From JAJTFW01 sp046330075 (GTDB taxonomy: Bacteria; Bacteroidota; Bacteroidia; AKYH767-A; OLB10): DNA of 64,000 nucleotides. Both the position numbers and the translations under genes were made by a program. Shown here piece after piece: positions 25,581-34,887 of the stretch. Where the stretch lies: assembly GCA_046330075.1 (NCBI GenBank), contig JAXLTL010000002.1, positions 62,001 to 126,000 on the forward strand, read 5' to 3'. A model generated the notes under the pieces. That model was not told the DNA's origin. It worked only from the letters and a program-made list of their open reading frames with translations, and made no database searches. The number at the start of each line of letters is the position of its first letter. The stretch's first letter is position 1.

Positions 25581-28500
25581 TTAATCGTCAATTTCGGTGG
25601 ATAAAGTTCCTCCGTCAACCTCCCGTACCGGTGTCCAGGTGCCTTGCGGACTTAAAAACTCGATGCGATAGCGTTCTACGCCGGTATCCCAGTCTTCATA
25701 CCGGCTCCATTGCAAATAGGTGCGGTAGTTTTTCCAGTACCCTTCAATGAGGATACTTTTGCCAATGCCGCTCTCGGGACCCATCTGGCTGCAGTCGTTT
25801 ACGACAATAATTTTGTAGGTGTAGGAGTATTGCTGTACATCTACATCATAGTCTGAATACGTGGTGATGCCTGCCGGTACTGATCCGATTTTACTGAAGT
25901 TTACTTTGTCGAGACTCCTGTATACTTCGTAAGAGGCCACCCGCTGCGGCTGAGTCACCGGAGGGAGCCATTCAGTCAGAGTATAATTGTTGTCAACTAC
26001 GGTGGTTTTTACCAGATCAGAGTGCTGGTCATAAAAGATGTTTTCCGGCCAGATCGATGATGTATCGCTCCACGACTGGTAGGGTAAACCGCAAAGGTCA
26101 TCTGTCTGTATCCTGTATTCGTACTGAAACGGACAAAGTATCGTTGAGTCGGTGAATTGGAGTGTAGTGGAGGGAACAGAGGCAATTTGAACCGGGCTTC
26201 CTGAAGGGAGTTCCCTGCGGAAGATGCGGTATTCATTGAATGAGCAACCCGCATAAGGTGTCCAGGAAACATCAATGATCAGGCCGGTACGTGCGGTCGA
26301 TACATTGATGGTGGTATGCGCCGTAAGGCTGTCTAACGGATAGGTATAGCCGCATTCATCAATGGTTTGAACCTTGTAGCTGTAACTGTTGTTTCGTGTG
26401 TCGAGGGAGGTGTCTGTGTAGACGGAAGTCGGGGCTGTTGCCGCCGAAACAGGGCTGCTGTCGGTGTGAATGAGGTCCCAGCTGCCCGTACTGTTGTTCA
26501 GCCGGTAGATACGGTATTCGTTCAGGTCTCCTGCAGCACTGTTGAACCAGGTAATGTCAACGCTTTGATCTCCGGTGACAGAAACGGATGCAATCGGGTC
26601 ACGGTTGGGCGCAATGGTATCACTGACGGTCAGCATAGCCGGCTGTATCAAAGTGTCGGCACAGCCATTGGCATTGGTGACAATGAGACTGATGTCAAAC
26701 GTACCGCTGGTGTTGCAGGGCAAAACCGGGTCGCTGAATGTGGATGTTGTAAATCCGAGATCCCAGAAATAGCCGGGATTGTCAAGTCCGGTGGAAGCAT
26801 TGATAAGTTGTACAGGCAGATTATAGCAGATGCTTGAGTCTGCAATACTGAAAGCAGCAGCAGGAGTTTGTAAGACGGTAATTCCGGGATTGAAAATAAA
26901 AGTATCGGTGCATCCGAAACTGTTGGTGGCAATGAGTTGTGGTATGAAATAGCCGGAGTCAGGATAGGTTACGGAAGGATCTGATTGAAGGCTGCCGGTT
27001 CCGTTGCCAAATGTCCAGTCGTATGAACCAGCTCCGGTAGTTGTGTTTGTAAACTGAACCTGCATCGGATTGCAACCGGCTGTGAGATCAGCACTGGCAT
27101 TGGCCACAGGAGATGGGTTGACGGTAGCCTGAACAGATACAGAATCATTGCAGCCATTGGCATTGGTAGTGACCAGACTGATATCATATATGCCGTTTAC
27201 ATTAAAATCAGGAATAAACGTAGCCCCGGTTCCGGTTTGTCCATCACTGGTGTACCATTGATAAACCGGATTTTCTTCGAGCAAGGATGCATTGTCAAAC
27301 TGAAGTGTTGCAGGTTCACAACCGGTTAAACTGACAGCGCTGATCTGAGCGTCTGGTGTTTGCCATACATCGATGGCTGTTGTAAAATCAAAAGTGTCCC
27401 TGCATCCCCATGTTGAAATGGCAATGAGCTGAGGCAGGAATAGTCCGCCTTGTAAGAAAGTATGCGAAGGCATATCAGACATACTGGTATCTCCGTCGCC
27501 AAACGACCATTCATAGGTACTAGCGCCGGTGGAGATGTTGATGAAAGCTGTTGTGAAATCCGAACATCCTGCCGAGTCGGTGACATAGGCATCCGCAACC
27601 GGAGTTGGATGAATGATGATCGGAAACGGATAGGTTAACGATGAGGTACATCCCAGTGAATCCTGTGTGATAAGTGTAATAATGTAGGATCCGGTGTCGG
27701 CGTAACTATGTGCAGGATTCTGAACGGAAGAGATGGTTCCGTCTCCGAAATCCCAGCTCCAGGAGGAGGCATTGATGGAGGAGTCGGTGAATTGAACAGA
27801 TTGGCCGCGACAGCCGCTGAGTGTGGATATCCCAAAATTGGTATACGTGCCGGGAATGGTAATGTAGTTTAAGCGCGTCATGGTGTCACTGCATCCGAAA
27901 CTATTGATGGCGATGAGTGTGACATCGTAGGTGCCGGGGATGTAATAGATGTGCTGCGGATTGATGCTGGAACTGACTCCTCCATCTCCGAAATCCCAGC
28001 TGAACAGGTTGGCGTCGGAAGTGGTATTCACAAAACTGATTTGCGTAGGTGAACAACCGGCCAGTGAAGGACTATAGAAATCGGCATTCGGTGATGCCGC
28101 AGCAACCATGTTCGGGTACACAATGGTGTCAAGGCATCCCCCGGGAAATGTGGATACAAGCGTAACCGTATAACTGCCGTTGGCAGTGTATACCGTTGAA
28201 GGATGCTGAAGGTTGGAGGTTTGTCCGTTTCCAAAATCCCAGAACCAGGCAATGGCGCCGTTTGATAGATCGGTGAATTGTGCAGTGTCGAACAGGCAAA
28301 GGGTGGAATCATCTACCAAAGCTCCGGCTGCATAGTACGGGAATGGTGCAAGCGTACTGGTGTCGCTGCATCCGTTTATGTCGGTAATGATCAGGCTGAT
28401 GGAATCAGTAGGGTCCGAAAGATAGGTGTAAACAGGATTTTGTACAGCTGAACTGTCGCCGTTGCCGAAATACCATAACCATTGTACAGCCGTTGAACTC

Positions 28501-31094
28501 TGATTGGTGAAGTGGACAGTTACCGGCATACATTGTCCGCTGGTCGTAAATGTAAACTGACTGACAGGTGCCACAACAGTAATGTATGCGGTGAATACCT
28601 GTGATACAGAGCAGGAGTTCTGCGTGGCCGTTAGTGTGATGGTATACGTTCCGGCAACGTCGTATGCATGCTGAGGATCATCGTCGGTGGAGGTGTTGCC
28701 ATCGCCAAAGTCCCATAAGAATGAACCTGCATTCAATGATTGATTGGTAAAGGAAACAAGGGTGTTGATGCAAACGGTTTGTGGTGCCGTGAATGCCGGA
28801 ACCGGATCGTTTACAACTACGGGGAGGGCAATGCCAAAGGTGTCGATACACCCCGACGTATCGGTGGTGATGAGTATAATATCGTAATTGCCGGCAGCAG
28901 CGAAAGCATGCGATGGTTGAAGGAGTGCAGAGGTGTTTCCGTCATCAAAATCCCAGTGGGCAGCGGTGAAAGCAGCGGAATCTGAAAGTGAAAACTGCAC
29001 CGGATCTCCTTTGCATACGTCGTAGGCTGATGCCTGTATCGGGTTTGTATGTCCGAGTGTAATATTTGCACTGATCTCTGCAATACAGCCTGCTCCGATG
29101 GTCAGCGTACATACAATATAGTATGATCCGGCTGTTGCATATGTATGTGTAGGGTTGGGAAGCGTAGAGGTGAATCCGTCGCCAAAATCCCAGGCATAAG
29201 AGGTGACGTTTTGTGTTGCGGTAGAAAACGAAATTGTATACGGCTTGCAGGGATTGTTATAGGTTACATCAATGGGTTTTTCGATGTACGGAATGACATT
29301 TACAATCGCATATGGGTTAAAGGTCTGGCTGCAACCTCCTGCCATAGAGGTTTGAAGTGTTACTGTATATATTCCGGAGTTAAGGTAAATCGTACTGGGT
29401 GACTGGGAGGTAGAGGAGCTGCCATTCCCGAAGTTCCAGTTCCACGCGTTACTTCCGAGCGTAGGATCTGTAAAGGCAATCGGATTTCCCTGACAAACCA
29501 GCAGCGTGTCCGGTACCGTATAGGCAATCTGACCGGGGACCACGCGCACGTAGTTTGATCTGTAGAATGTATCAACACAACCAAAGGAGTTAGTAACGGT
29601 CATCCATACATTGTAATAGCCAATGGCATTGTAAACATGGGAGGGATTTTGCAGCGTAGAAGTGGTGCCATCTCCGAAATTCCAGTAATAACTGATCACG
29701 TTTACATTGTTACCGGTATGGGTAAACTGTACATTGAGTCCAGGACATCCGATGAGCGGTGTACCGGTGAACCGGGCACTGGGTGCGAATACTTTTACAA
29801 TCTGGTTTTTTGTAATCGCTGTCTGACATCCATTAGGGGATGTGGCGATCAGCGTAACACTGAAAAAGCCGCCTTGTGTATAAACCGATGATGGATTCTG
29901 TAAGGTGGAAGAGTCGCTGTTTCCGAATTGCCAGTTATAGGTAGCAGCACCGGTGCTCAGGTTTACAAACTGAGCAGTGTACGGGGCGCAACCGCTGTCC
30001 TGAACAACGGTAAAGTTGGCAACAGGCGGACTATCTACGGTGACCAGCGCCGGATACGTAACACTTCCATTGCAGCCGCTGGAAGTAGTAACGGCAAGAG
30101 TGATTGTATACGAACCGGGATTGGTATATGTATGCGAGGGATTGTCAAGTGTTGAAGTGGTTCCGTCGCCAAAGTCCCAGTTCCATGTCAGCGCATCGGG
30201 TACGGTACAGTCAAACTGAATGGTTAGCGGACCACAACCGGCAGAATCATTCATCGTAAATGAGGGTACCAGGCTGTTGCCGATGGAAATATTATTTGCA
30301 GCCACTGCAGTATCACTGCAACCGTTGGACGAAGTTACGATCAGCGTAACCGGATACGTACCGGCTGCTGCATACTGGTGTGACGGACTTTGAGAAGAGG
30401 AAGTGTTGCCATCGCCAAAATTCCAGTTCCATGAATTGATGTTTGCAGAGGGACCCGTGAATTGAAAAATGGTAGATACATCGCAGGAAGATGACTGACT
30501 CACTGAAATCTGAGCCACCGGCTTGGGAAGAATAGTTATATATGCGTTTTTGGTAGCAATTCCCTGACACCCGAAATTGTTGGAGGCTACCAGTTTTACA
30601 TTATAGGTGCCGGGAGTGGTATAAAGATGTGTTGTGTTTACAGCCGTAGAGGAATTACCATCGCCAAAATCCCAAATATAATTCGTGGCGCCAACGGTAA
30701 GATTGGTAAAGGTAATCAGTTGGTCATCTTCGCAGGCCGAAACAATATTCGCAGAAAAATTAACGACCGGATTGTTTAAAATGGTGATCACACCGGAAAC
30801 GGAATCTTTTTGTCCGGTGGCTGAAGTTACTACCAGCGTTACCGTATAATTGCCGGGAGCAGTATACGAAGCTGAAGGATTGGGCAATGTGGAATTGTTT
30901 CCGTTACCCAGGTTCCATAGGAATCCGGTGGCTCCGGAAGAGGTGTTGGTGAAATGCACCAGGAGAGGGGCACATCCGCTATCGCTGCTCGTCGTAAATG
31001 ACGCTACGGGCACCTGGGCCCGTAGCAATGTTACGTTAAACAGCAGTAGGAAGAAGAGCGATCTCTTTAAAGTCTTCGCTGCTGCAAGGGTCAT
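25581..31094 (-). CDS. Giant secreted PKD-repeat protein without a sorting domain
   Basis: This 1837-aa protein has a signal peptide (core SLFFLLLFNVTLL, cleavage near LRAQ) and about 18 PKD-type repeats of some 85 residues. Each carries a form of W-x-FGDG-x-S-T followed by Y-x-x-PG-x-Y-x-VTL. About four FN3-like segments follow (ITWFNSAAGDLNEYRIYR, DVSWTPYAGCSFNEYRIFR, and two more). Proteins of this design normally end in a gliding-motility-associated (CHU_C, T9SS type B) domain. This one stops in the last FN3 segment at TLSTEIDD and is followed at once by the kinase gene, so the export signal appears to be missing. It is presumably an adhesin or surface protein. Confidence 0.8.
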   Translation of the reverse strand: MTLAAAKTLKRSLFFLLLFNVTLLRAQVPVASFTTSSDSGCAPLLVHFTNTSSGATGFLWNLGNGNNSTLPNPSASYTAPGNYTVTLVVTSATGQKDSVSGVITILNNPVVNFSANIVSACEDDQLITFTNLTVGATNYIWDFGDGNSSTAVNTTHLYTTPGTYNVKLVASNNFGCQGIATKNAYITILPKPVAQISVSQSSSCDVSTIFQFTGPSANINSWNWNFGDGNTSSSQSPSHQYAAAGTYPVTLIVTSSNGCSDTAVAANNISIGNSLVPSFTMNDSAGCGPLTIQFDCTVPDALTWNWDFGDGTTSTLDNPSHTYTNPGSYTITLAVTTSSGCNGSVTYPALVTVDSPPVANFTVVQDSGCAPYTAQFVNLSTGAATYNWQFGNSDSSTLQNPSSVYTQGGFFSVTLIATSPNGCQTAITKNQIVKVFAPSARFTGTPLIGCPGLNVQFTHTGNNVNVISYYWNFGDGTTSTLQNPSHVYNAIGYYNVWMTVTNSFGCVDTFYRSNYVRVVPGQIAYTVPDTLLVCQGNPIAFTDPTLGSNAWNWNFGNGSSSTSQSPSTIYLNSGIYTVTLQTSMAGGCSQTFNPYAIVNVIPYIEKPIDVTYNNPCKPYTISFSTATQNVTSYAWDFGDGFTSTLPNPTHTYATAGSYYIVCTLTIGAGCIAEISANITLGHTNPIQASAYDVCKGDPVQFSLSDSAAFTAAHWDFDDGNTSALLQPSHAFAAAGNYDIILITTDTSGCIDTFGIALPVVVNDPVPAFTAPQTVCINTLVSFTNQSLNAGSFLWDFGDGNTSTDDDPQHAYDVAGTYTITLTATQNSCSVSQVFTAYITVVAPVSQFTFTTSGQCMPVTVHFTNQSSTAVQWLWYFGNGDSSAVQNPVYTYLSDPTDSISLIITDINGCSDTSTLAPFPYYAAGALVDDSTLCLFDTAQFTDLSNGAIAWFWDFGNGQTSNLQHPSTVYTANGSYTVTLVSTFPGGCLDTIVYPNMVAAASPNADFYSPSLAGCSPTQISFVNTTSDANLFSWDFGDGGVSSSINPQHIYYIPGTYDVTLIAINSFGCSDTMTRLNYITIPGTYTNFGISTLSGCRGQSVQFTDSSINASSWSWDFGDGTISSVQNPAHSYADTGSYIITLITQDSLGCTSSLTYPFPIIIHPTPVADAYVTDSAGCSDFTTAFINISTGASTYEWSFGDGDTSMSDMPSHTFLQGGLFLPQLIAISTWGCRDTFDFTTAIDVWQTPDAQISAVSLTGCEPATLQFDNASLLEENPVYQWYTSDGQTGTGATFIPDFNVNGIYDISLVTTNANGCNDSVSVQATVNPSPVANASADLTAGCNPMQVQFTNTTTGAGSYDWTFGNGTGSLQSDPSVTYPDSGYFIPQLIATNSFGCTDTFIFNPGITVLQTPAAAFSIADSSICYNLPVQLINASTGLDNPGYFWDLGFTTSTFSDPVLPCNTSGTFDISLIVTNANGCADTLIQPAMLTVSDTIAPNRDPIASVSVTGDQSVDITWFNSAAGDLNEYRIYRLNNSTGSWDLIHTDSSPVSAATAPTSVYTDTSLDTRNNSYSYKVQTIDECGYTYPLDSLTAHTTINVSTARTGLIIDVSWTPYAGCSFNEYRIFRRELPSGSPVQIASVPSTTLQFTDSTILCPFQYEYRIQTDDLCGLPYQSWSDTSSIWPENIFYDQHSDLVKTTVVDNNYTLTEWLPPVTQPQRVASYEVYRSLDKVNFSKIGSVPAGITTYSDYDVDVQQYSYTYKIIVVNDCSQMGPESGIGKSILIEGYWKNYRTYLQWSRYEDWDTGVERYRIEFLSPQGTWTPVREVDGGTLSTEIDD

Positions 31095-31136
31095 GGGGTC
31101 GGGTCTTCACGTATCTTAACTCACTATATAACTCTG

Positions 31137-31709
31137 TTATTTGTTTTCTTCTTCCCCTTGCGCGTAGTTGCCGAAGTTTGACGATTGGTTGATCACTGAA
31201 CTTACAGCACTATACATCTGGGTGCCTTCCTTGGTGATTTTCTTTACACGATAGTAAGCGAATCCTGCCGGAGGTTGCTGATCAATCCAGGAATAATAAA
31301 GTTCGATTTCAGAACCGATACCTTCTTTTACACCTACGGATTGAAATTCGCGTCCGTCACCTGAACGTTCAATGACATAAACACAATCTTCCTGTTCGTT
31401 TTTGGATGTCCAGCTTACGAATACTTTTCCGCTGTTGTAAACCGTACTATAATTATAGATGTTTACAGATCCGCTATTGTTCGCACTGAGCATCTGTCCC
31501 TGGGCAGGTTGCTGATTGGTTTGAGCCATAGATGTTCCGGCAGCGGCCATCAGCAGCAGGAATACAATTGCTTCGACCAGGAACAGGAATTTAAAGGCAG
31601 AACCTTTCTGTTCGTCACGGTTGAAGTAACGCTTGGGCTTTGAATACATCATCATGCGGTTTTCGCGAATGATTCGGTAAAAGTCCTCGTTGTGAGCTTG
31701 GTGATTCAT
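31137..31709 (-). CDS. Membrane-anchored or secreted protein with an FN3-like segment
   Basis: This 190-aa protein starts with about 45 polar, basic residues (IIRENRMMMYSKPKRYFNRD). A hydrophobic span follows (FLFLVEAIVFLLLMAAAG) with a possible cleavage at SMAQ. The outer part has a segment typical of FN3-like regions before sorting domains: KVFVSWTSKNEQEDCVYVIE, then SGDGREFQSVG and YYRVKKI. It lacks a T9SS tail. It lies 42 bp upstream of the PKD gene on the same strand, so the two may be co-expressed. No named family recognised. Confidence 0.6.
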   Translation of the reverse strand: MNHQAHNEDFYRIIRENRMMMYSKPKRYFNRDEQKGSAFKFLFLVEAIVFLLLMAAAGTSMAQTNQQPAQGQMLSANNSGSVNIYNYSTVYNSGKVFVSWTSKNEQEDCVYVIERSGDGREFQSVGVKEGIGSEIELYYSWIDQQPPAGFAYYRVKKITKEGTQMYSAVSSVINQSSNFGNYAQGEEENK

Positions 31710-32004
31710 ATCTCGGAGTTATTGGTTCAATGACAATTTACAGGCATCTATACGCAGAAGGCCGGGGTAAAGGTTACAGGCCTTCCATTTGTAAGATTTT
31801 TCAGTTTTTTACTGGCTTTTCTCCGGTTTTCTAACCTGATGGACACACGGAGATGACCTTCATACGCACTCCGGTGGCTGATGTTTCGGTTTTTGTCGAA
31901 AGATCTCCTGAAAAGTTAGAATTTCTGACAACCGAACCTTTCCGGAGGTATTGCGTAATAAGTGAATCAAAACAAGAACGCAATCCATTAATTAAGCCCT
32001 AAGC

Positions 32005-33462
32005 ATGGAAATTCTAAGCAAGACGATCAAGAAACTGACAGAGGACGAGTATCAGCAGCTGTTGCAGGAAGTTTCTGGTAAGAAGAAAAACAAGCCTTAT
32101 CTCGTGCTCGAGACGACACGGTCACGTGAAGTGGAGGACAGCGAGATGATGGAAATTCTGCAGGTGAACCCCAGCGCCTATTATACGCTGAAGTCGCGCC
32201 TGAATTCCAAAATTGCTGCTATCCTCAGTAAGAAAGTACAGAACCCGATCCAGACACTGATGGATGAAGTGTCGAGGGTGCCGGCACATCTGTTCGGAAA
32301 TAACCGTGAGTTTTCGGTACGAGCCTTGCGCGAACTCGAAAAGCAACTGATCGAGTATGACCTGAACGCCGAACTGATTCTCGTTTACAAGACGCTCGCA
32401 CAACTGCATCTCTACACAGAGGAGTATGAGATGTATGAAACAAAATTCAACAAGCATGTGGCCTTCTCACTGGCTGTTTCCAAAGCAGAGGGCTTGTTCT
32501 TCCGCTTTATGAAAAAGCTGGGCGTGTATCAGCTGAATGGCCTTGAATCTGACCTGGAAGAAGTCATCATGCTGAAACGCGAACTCAGCAATATCTGCGA
32601 GTTATACGACTCCCACCGTTTGTATGTGCTGTATAATATTGCCCACATCTATTATCTCTGCAATGTGCCGCATAAACTGGATGGTTTAAAAGCACGTGAA
32701 CTGGAGATGGAAGCGGTTCTTCAGAAGATGTCGCAGATTTTCGAGAAGTATCCGATGGATACGTTTTATCAGAACATCAAGTGCATCACAGATATGCTCT
32801 ATTTTGAGTATTATGTGCGCACCGCCAATATCGTTCGTGCCGATCATTATCTGCAGCGTATACATGCCGATCTTTCGGAACATACCGAGAAACACATCAT
32901 GAATTTCTTTGTGGTGCAGTTCCTTCGTTCGAAGGTGCTCAAGTTTCAGGTGGATGGCAATCTGGATCATCTGCAGTTTTATGCCGATAAGCTGGAGAAG
33001 TACAGTGATATTGATATGAATGAGGAGTATCATTATATCAGTATGAAACGCTTCCTGGCGACCGTGAAGTTTTATCAGCGCGATTATCAGGGTGCAGCGC
33101 GTAAAATCAATGAACTGCGCAATCAGGTTTCACTGAAGCATTTCCTGTATACCGATATCGATTCAAAGCTCTTTCAGGCACTGCAGTACTGTATTCTGGG
33201 TGATGATAGCCTCTGCATGCAGATCATCTCCAGCCTCAAACGTCAGATCCGCGAACAGGATGCTGAATATGAATCGGCACGTTATGTGATGAAGATGCTG
33301 AAAACAGCATTGAAACCTGCAGATTACCGCCGCAAAATCAAACGGATTACAGAGATGTGGAATGAGTTTGAACAGATCAACAAGGGAACTTTCCCTGTGC
33401 TTTCCTATGTGAAAGCGGATGAGAACGTTCTCCGCCGTATGAGTAATCCGATCAAGGATTAA
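32005..33462 (+). CDS. Conserved helical protein of unknown function
   Basis: A 485-aa frame has no signal peptide or membrane span, so it is cytoplasmic. Residues 1-90 hold a charged start and a short Lys-rich patch (GKKKNKPYLVLE), then PSAYYTLKSRLNSKIAAILS, which looks like a small helix-turn-helix or dimer segment. The rest is almost wholly helical with many paired aromatic residues (LYVLYNIAHIYYL, FQALQYC), in the style of TPR-like repeats. I do not recognise a named family. The gene stands alone between a minus-strand gene upstream and a terminator downstream. Confidence 0.7.
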   Translation: MEILSKTIKKLTEDEYQQLLQEVSGKKKNKPYLVLETTRSREVEDSEMMEILQVNPSAYYTLKSRLNSKIAAILSKKVQNPIQTLMDEVSRVPAHLFGNNREFSVRALRELEKQLIEYDLNAELILVYKTLAQLHLYTEEYEMYETKFNKHVAFSLAVSKAEGLFFRFMKKLGVYQLNGLESDLEEVIMLKRELSNICELYDSHRLYVLYNIAHIYYLCNVPHKLDGLKARELEMEAVLQKMSQIFEKYPMDTFYQNIKCITDMLYFEYYVRTANIVRADHYLQRIHADLSEHTEKHIMNFFVVQFLRSKVLKFQVDGNLDHLQFYADKLEKYSDIDMNEEYHYISMKRFLATVKFYQRDYQGAARKINELRNQVSLKHFLYTDIDSKLFQALQYCILGDDSLCMQIISSLKRQIREQDAEYESARYVMKMLKTALKPADYRRKIKRITEMWNEFEQINKGTFPVLSYVKADENVLRRMSNPIKD

Positions 33463-33480
33463 ATAATTACACTTAAACGA

Positions 33481-33510
33481 AAACAGCCCCGGATTTCCGG
33501 GGCTGTTTTC
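33481..33510. terminator. Bidirectional terminator
   Basis: A 13-bp perfect stem (AAAACAGCCCCGG 33481-33493 with CCGGGGCTGTTTT 33498-33510, loop ATTT) gives a T-run on both strands. It serves the converging 485-aa gene and the response regulator. Confidence 0.9.
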
Positions 33511-33525
33511 GTTTGGGAAGCTGCA

Positions 33526-33921
33526 CTAGAGCAGAATCGCTTCCAGGTATTTTTCACTCAGTGGTTTGTTCACATATTTGAATACATGCGGGTTCGTGGA
33601 AGCTTTGTTGATGTCCTCCGGTGAGATGGAAGAAGACAGTACTACGATTTTACACTTGTCTTTTACCAGTGATGGCATCTCTTCGTAGTCCGTCAGAAAT
33701 CCGAAACCGTCTTTTACCGGCATGTTCAAGTCAAGAAAAATAATTTCCGGGCAGGAAGCATCGTCCGTTACTGTTCGAAGAAAATCAAGGGCTGCATCCG
33801 CAGAATTCTTTACCACCACTTCCTGAGCAAAATGGCTGGAGGTAATCATCCGCTCGTTGATGAAATTATCAATCTCGTTGTCGTCGATCAGCAGGACCTT
33901 GCGATACCGAGGTGTTTTCAT
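33526..33921 (-). CDS. Single-domain response regulator
   Basis: This 131-aa receiver domain has no output domain. The acidic pocket is D13/D14 (LLIDDNEID), the phosphorylation site D64 (IIFLDLNMPVKDG), the switch Ser in VVLSSS and K119 (YVNKPL). The start at 33921 is chosen because a longer frame upstream would read through the tRNA gene. It lies 23 bp after the 3' end of tRNA-Phe on the same strand, too close for a separate promoter of normal size, so it is probably transcribed with the tRNA. The partner kinase is not adjacent. Confidence 0.88.
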   Translation of the reverse strand: MKTPRYRKVLLIDDNEIDNFINERMITSSHFAQEVVVKNSADAALDFLRTVTDDASCPEIIFLDLNMPVKDGFGFLTDYEEMPSLVKDKCKIVVLSSSISPEDINKASTNPHVFKYVNKPLSEKYLEAILL

Positions 33922-33944
33922 CTGTACAGTATTAAAATTGTTTG

Positions 33945-34017
33945 TGGTGATGGACGGAATCGAACCGCCGACACAAGGATTTTCAGTCCTTTGCTCTACC
34001 AACTGAGCTACATCACC
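33945..34017 (-). tRNA. tRNA-Phe (GAA)
   Basis: A 73-nt cloverleaf can be read on the minus strand. The acceptor stem is GGTGATG/CATCACC with discriminator A. The D-arm is GCTC...GAGC. The anticodon loop is CTGAAAA within GGA/TCC flanks, giving anticodon GAA. The T-arm contains GGTTCGATTCC. CCA is not encoded. Confidence 0.95.
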
Positions 34018-34130
34018 GTAATGAGCCCGCAAAAGTAAGAACTTTTTAGCAAAAACAAGTTTTTACCGGAGCCTTATCTGTAAAAGGTTGAACGCCTTGT
34101 AAATCATTTGTTTTTTTTCAGCCCGCAGGG

Positions 34131-34160
34131 TTTGCAGAAAAAACAATAACCCTAATATTG
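34131..34160 (+). promoter_or_regulatory. Predicted promoter of coaX (near-leaderless)
   Basis: TTTG at 34131-34134 is followed after 18 bp by TAATATTG at 34153-34160, 7 of 8 to TAnnTTTG with the same spacing as at nadE. The ATG is at 34165, so the transcript would begin at or within a few bases of the start codon. Confidence 0.55.
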
Positions 34161-34164
34161 CCCT

Positions 34165-34887
34165 ATGAACCTGGTGGCTGATATCGGTAATACGTTGTTT
34201 AAATATGGGCTCTTTGAGCGGGGACATCATGTGTTGCATGGAGCCTTCCCGGCACCTGAATGGGGGACATTGAAAAACGTGCTGCAGTCATATACTATTG
34301 ATTCTGCGATTGTTTCAAGCGTTGCGGGATATCCTGAAGGTTTTCTGAACTGGCTCGGCTCCTGGACAAGTCCTGTGTTGCTGGATGAACATACGCCGGT
34401 TCCGGTTTTGAATGCATATGCGAGTCCAACAACGCTTGGCCGCGACCGATTGGCGAATGCCTGTGCCGCAGCTGCTCTTTTTCCGGCCGAACCGGTGTTG
34501 ATTATGGATGCAGGAACCTGTCTCAAATTCGATTTTGTAGATGAGGATAATACCTATCATGGTGGTGCCATCAGCCCCGGACTTTATATGAGATTCAAGG
34601 CCTTACATACAGATACTATTCAGCTGCCATTGCTGGAGCCGGTACCCCATCCCCCTTTGATCGGAAGAGATACCAGAGGCTCAGTTCAGTCGGGTGTGGT
34701 GAATGGAATGATTGCAGAAATGGATGGAATTGCTGCGCAATACCAGCAGCTGTATCCGCGTTTAAAGCTGATTCTGACGGGGGGAGATGCAGATTACTTT
34801 TTAAATCAGCTCAAATCGCGCATCTTTGCAGCCCCGAATCTTACCCTTATTGGCCTGAATGCCATACTTGATAATCTGAAGAAATGA
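34165..34887 (+). CDS. coaX: Type III pantothenate kinase
   Basis: This 240-aa enzyme phosphorylates pantothenate, the first step of coenzyme A synthesis. Its ASKHA fold is visible from NLVADIGNTLFKYG (D6 in the phosphate loop), the substrate motif LGRDRLANACAAAALF, the catalytic DAGTCLKFDFVD and HGGAISPGL. GGDADYFL lies near the end. It is the first gene of a run with the porin and lptC; the next gene overlaps it by 4 bp. Confidence 0.93.
   Translation: MNLVADIGNTLFKYGLFERGHHVLHGAFPAPEWGTLKNVLQSYTIDSAIVSSVAGYPEGFLNWLGSWTSPVLLDEHTPVPVLNAYASPTTLGRDRLANACAAAALFPAEPVLIMDAGTCLKFDFVDEDNTYHGGAISPGLYMRFKALHTDTIQLPLLEPVPHPPLIGRDTRGSVQSGVVNGMIAEMDGIAAQYQQLYPRLKLILTGGDADYFLNQLKSRIFAAPNLTLIGLNAILDNLKK

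Noticed and set aside
26367..26837. 156-aa Val/Gly-rich frame antisense to the PKD gene
   Set aside because: It reflects the repeat composition of the PKD gene on the opposite strand.
33922..34032. Longer N-terminus for the response regulator
   Set aside because: The extra codons are the translated tRNA-Phe sequence; receiver domains start at about the MKTPRYRKVLLIDD position.
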